A stretch of DNA of 64,000 nucleotides from Dermanyssus gallinae (Eukaryota; Arthropoda; Arachnida; Mesostigmata; Dermanyssidae): NCBI GenBank assembly GCA_003439945.1, contig QVRM01002272.1:1-64000 (forward strand). The letters run 5' to 3'. Below, one piece after another: positions 59,513 to 64,000 of this stretch. Under the pieces are notes generated by a model, which was given only the letters and a program-made list of their open reading frames with translations, had not been told where the DNA came from and did no database searches. The position numbers and the translations under genes were made by a program. Position 1 is the stretch's first letter. Every line of letters begins with the position of its first letter.

Positions 59513-60770
59513 TGCTCCAAACCGGAAGATCCAATATGCACCGTTGAGAAAGAGACCCCACCGTATGTAATTTTTATTTTCCACGTGTATATATATACAT
59601 ATATACGCATATGCGGGGGCCTCTCTTTCCAGATTGGATTTTCCCACGTCGAGAGGCCTTCGCTATAACCTCTCGTGATCTGTACGTCCAACTGTCCAAC
59701 CGCCACATACGTGCTAGCCCACGCGTGACACACGCAGCACTGGTGCGCTCTCCAGGTCTGGTTAAGAAAACAAATTAAGGACTTTCATGAGGCTGGCTCG
59801 CCTGGAACGAGTGGAACGTAAACCACACGAAACGGGTGGCATCTCATAGCCACCCGTGCTCACCGGTATCATGTGGGCATTTCCTAGATAATTGCCATTT
59901 TTAAAAAGCAAGGATCAGAGGATGCTGAGCCATCTGAGATAGAACTCGCGTCTACTTAACAAGAAATGTTCGTCGAAAAGCAAACAGAGGCCTGCGACAC
60001 TGCTCCTGTGTTCATCGCAGCAGCAGCAGCAGCAGCACGCAAGCGCTATATCAGCGATTTATCAACCCATGGACGATCTCTAGGCGAATCCATCAATCCA
60101 TGGAAGATCTCTAGGCACCCTGTACAACACAGATAATTATAACTACGTATTGACCACATGACACACATGCATATATGCAAAATGTCTATTTCCTCTCTAC
60201 GCTGAACAAAGCGTTTCACAGTCTCTATATAGACATGCGGAGAAATTTAATATTTTTTTCAGCTAAACGTAAGTGCCTTGTGCCTTGCGTTGTTTTGATA
60301 TATTGCCGAAAAACACCACAAAATCGCTGCAAAGATAAACACGACTAGACACGAAACCGATACAGTACGAGAACAAAAAGATGACCGATAAACAAAAAGA
60401 AAAAAAATACAACCTGATGGCGACTTGTTGACTCGAAAATAGAGCGAAACCAGACTGAGGCCAAAATCGTGAGCAGGACGACACCCACCGAACACAGAGG
60501 CGGCCTTCGGAATTAAACCAAAAGCCTGCCGGACAAAGATGTAGATACAGGATAAGATAAAAGCCAAAACCGCCCACAGCCAACCAAAAATATCTCGACA
60601 TTAAATCGGTTAACACCAACATAAAATAATATGAAATTGCTGACATACGCCCACCACGGTGCAATATCATTCGCCGCAGCCCTAATTCCAACAATTAAAA
60701 GCCGAGTACAACATTTCGTGTCCCCCTAACTAGGCCTAGTCGTCGTAATCAATGTTGCGCCTATCTAACT
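58487..60770. other. Upstream region with microsatellites, no recognised gene
   Basis: A G-rich run lies at 59,290-59,309, (TA)n at 59,480-59,511, (CAG)n at 60,018-60,036, and a 34-bp tandem pair at 60,057-60,118 (CCATGGACGATCTCTAGGC / CCATGGAAGATCTCTAGGC). A good donor-like sequence on the minus strand (GCAG|gtacgt near 59,393) could end a 5' UTR exon of the clathrin gene; this is not demonstrable. Confidence 0.35.
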
Positions 60771-60791
60771 GTATATATATATATATATATA

Positions 60792-60866
<75 letters not shown>
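60771..60866. repeat. (TA)n array, about 95 bp
   Basis: TA units with two TAATA interruptions. Confidence 0.95.
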
Positions 60867-61559
60867 TTAAAGCTCACAAAAAGGCTGAAGGATAAGTATA
60901 CGCTTGACAACGCAGCTACGCGTATACAGCCTTTTGCTGCTATCCCTATTTAACACTTCGAAACGCAATTTGCTCGGTTCGTAAGGCTGTAGAAGGCTAC
61001 TAAAACCTAACCATAATTATGAAACATCGAATAGTAACACCTAAGTAGTCAAGCAGCCTGTGTTGTTCTAATGATCGCGTGACACGTGACAATAACCGAT
61101 GAATGAAGTTCGTTGCCGACGTTCCGACATGTGACAAATGTGTTGGGAAAGCAATGTTTCTCTCATCTCGTATGGGTAACGGGCCAGCCTCGGATAACGT
61201 TCAATAAATACGTCGTCACGTAAACACTCTGGTCGATCCCAATACATACGAAACAGAAGTACCAATCAGAAACGTAACCGTTTCTGTTCCGTATAGCGAC
61301 CAATGTCTCTCTACGCCTCGCCTCCCGCCCCGTCCCGCTTCTTCCCAATTGTACAATTTTCTTTTCTTTACTCTTTACTGTGCTGTGCCTGTAGCAAGTG
61401 TCGAAGGATTAAATTCACCGTCATATGGTAACGACACCTGTGCCACTCGAAATGCGATATGAATGGCGATGCGGGGGAGAAGGAGGGGGGGGGGGTAGGT
61501 AAGGATCACAACGCCCCAGAGGATTAAGCCATGCGCACACACTGATTCACACGCGCTAC

Positions 61560-61707
<148 letters not shown>

Positions 61708-64000
61708 TGATGATGATGACTAATATCGAACGTTCGTTCGGCGCGTTCTTTGTACAACTGCCAACACGCCCCTGACACAACAACATTCGTTGTGGTTGTT
61801 ATTGTTCTAGGCGATAAAGCGGCTGTCAGCAGGAGGGCGCGATACGGCGACGCTGTCTTGTGCCTCGCAGCCGCCACCACCGGCGCCGGCGCCGGTGCTG
61901 TGGCGGCAAAACACGAAAATAGGCTGTCCGCAGGCTTACATCGCACACAAACTGTCACTGAATCATATAACTGTGTGTTTGCTGTCACCCAACGAAACGG
62001 GCTATGTATGCTGTGCATGCTGGGGCTGAATGCCACGCAAGAAGGACTGCTGCTGCTGCTGTTGCTGTTACTGCTACAATGGCGGCGGCGGCGGCTACCG
62101 CAGCCAAAACACAAACACTGCCGATTTCCGGCGCTGAACACTGCAGCTGTTGGAATTGGTCCCACACGACGACTGTTCGTATCGCTCCGTCACCGCTCCG
62201 AGTGTTAGCAGTGTTACGCAATGGAACATGTTGTATTCATTTATGTACGTATCTATTTATTTATTTATGGTTATTGTTATTTACCACCAGCACAGCAGCT
62301 TCGTGCGACACTTCTACACCCCGGGAACAGTAACAACTTCTTCTAGCAGAGCCAAAGTTACAGACAGTTGAGAGCGACATATGGAACCGCGTTGCACCGG
62401 CGTGCAACGACCATAAATGCGTTTTTTTTTACCTTGCCGGAGAGCGGACAGCTGCGGTCGTCCATGTGAACCGGCATGAGTCCGTCAGAGCGGTTTATGT
62501 AGCTATGACTATACATACACGTATATAAATTCTCTCGGGAGACAATTGTCGCTCCACGTGCGACGTTAATAAAACCAACGTGTGTATATACATAATATAT
62601 AACTTTGTGGCTAGCGACAATGCTCGTGCATGACGTGACGTATCAACACCAACAATTATGACAGCTCTCACTGGCTCAATGTCGAATGATCTGCGGACCA
62701 ATTGCCGGCGACGGTTCCATCCAGATACAGATGAGGAATCCGTGTCTCTTTTTGTTGTTTCACCACCAGTTTCACTCGATTCGGCAAGACGCGAGAGACC
62801 TCACATCTCAGGAAACATATGTATGTAACATATGTACACAATATATATGTAAAGTCTCTGTTCGCCAGAGTACCAGCTATTCCACGGCCTGAATCGAGCG
62901 GCTTCATGAGCAGCCGGATGACTAATTCGTACTCGATCAAACCGCAGGCACGCTTCTTCAAATAAGAAGGCGAGCTTATTCCATGACGTGTTCACACATG
63001 TTCTTTTGAAAGCTCGATTTGCCCAACCGCTATTCATTGAGTTTGTTTATTCATAAGTATCGAACACAACAACACCCCGAACGACGATCGTACATACGTC
63101 ATTTCGACGACGTATTATCATACGTTCTCAATGTTTAACTCGTCGTTAGACACCTAACGTCCAAGGTCAACTATCTATCTACAGTTGGAACGGAGCATTT
63201 TACTCGAAGAAAACGTATCGTTATAAACTGCCGCCAGCTTTCGAAGCGATTAGTAATAGTAGTACGAATCTAATAATTTTTGAACACTTCGACTGTGAGT
63301 CTATTCTATCAATCCTTTCTTCCTTCCGCTCGAGTGTAACTTCTCACTACTGTTGCGGTTTGAATCACAACTCAGAAAAATCATCACATTCATCACGCCT
63401 CTTACTTCTCAAAACGAATATGTATATGTGTGTGTGTGTGCGTATGACTTTATACATGCAAGTCTTCAAAGACTGACAAAACTGCTCTTCTCGCTACGAC
63501 GCCGATGACAACAACAACAACAACAACTAACTTACTACCTCTCGTACTCAATGAAGTAAAACGAAAGTAGTTCCGTTGGAAATGGTTGTAACATACATTC
63601 AATAAAAAAAAACTACCTCTCGTACAGTATGCATTGTCGCATGCACAGCGCTTGAATACGCTGATTCATTCGTAATCGAACCGGCAGCATCGTGTCGTCA
63701 TCATTGCGGTGCAACATCCGACGTTCCACTGTCACTGGCTGGCCGAGTGATGATAGATAACACCGATTAATAATACCAATAATACCACCAATAATTTCAC
63801 ACGCCGATCACATCAGCAGAGAAAGAAGCGCCAATGTACCAGACGTCGTCTGGTTCTCTCGACGCGGCCATCTCAACTGACACCCGACATAGGCGTGTAG
63901 CTGAGACACGTCGGTGTGCCGCGCAAGTTCGCCTGACATCTCGCCGGTGGACGAGAGCGGCGATCATGACATTTGTGCGCAGGCTTTCTCGTGCATCGCA
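61708..64000. other. Unassigned 5' region
   Basis: A CTG/CGG-rich stretch lies at 62,040-62,100. A minus-strand stretch ending GGCAAG|gtaaaa near 62,432 could be an exon end, but no protein family is recognisable. The right-hand 500 bp hold no identified feature. Confidence 0.35.

Overview
The window is a piece of a eukaryotic nuclear genome, most likely an arthropod. The evidence is short GT-AG introns, two animal housekeeping-type genes, mariner, R1-clade and R2/R4-type retroelements, and very abundant (TA)n microsatellites. A chelicerate (mite or tick) would fit, but that is inference and nothing in the sequence proves it.

Two protein-coding genes can be reconstructed exon by exon, both on the minus strand. 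Gene 1 (about 22.8 kb down to 3.35 kb) is an endothelin-converting-enzyme/neprilysin-like M13 zinc metallopeptidase. I resolved 17 coding exons, giving 767 continuous codons with every splice phase matching. The last exon (after the penultimate exon's 'GFAQ') must lie left of the window, and the first start codon is ambiguous. Gene 2 (55,968 down to 48,211) is clathrin heavy chain. I resolved nine coding exons (1,688 residues plus stop); only the short first coding exon (start Met and about 20 residues) was not found.

The rest is mobile elements and decaying repeats. From left to right: an R2/R4-type LINE with a restriction-like endonuclease (1 to about 2,998) ending at a (TA)n tract; a repeat 'B' copy (3.87-3.97 kb); a nearly complete APE-type LINE with CCHC gag ORF1 and intact ORF2 (about 5.71-10.26 kb), inserted in a gene 1 intron next to the HExxH exon; a tRNA-like element and a 25-bp minisatellite in gene 1 introns; a tRNA-derived SINE family (four copies at 21.9, 22.2, 24.1 and 33.6 kb) with a conserved 3' hairpin; a decayed minus-strand R1-clade LINE (31.5-34.7 kb) lying head to head with a younger plus-strand R1-clade LINE that has lost part of its RT (34.7-36.7 kb); a LINE of unresolved clade ('family A', about 38.7-41.9 kb) interrupted by a 1.3-kb mariner; a degenerate CR1/Jockey-like fragment (41.9-42.7 kb); and a LINE C-terminal fragment lying between two (TAA)n arrays (58.1-58.5 kb).

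The intergenic stretches (22.9-48.2 kb and 56-64 kb) are otherwise dominated by (TA)n, (TAA)n, (CT)n and poly-G tracts. I recognise no RNA gene that looks functional and no further protein gene there. No bacterial-type operon or CRISPR exists in the window.
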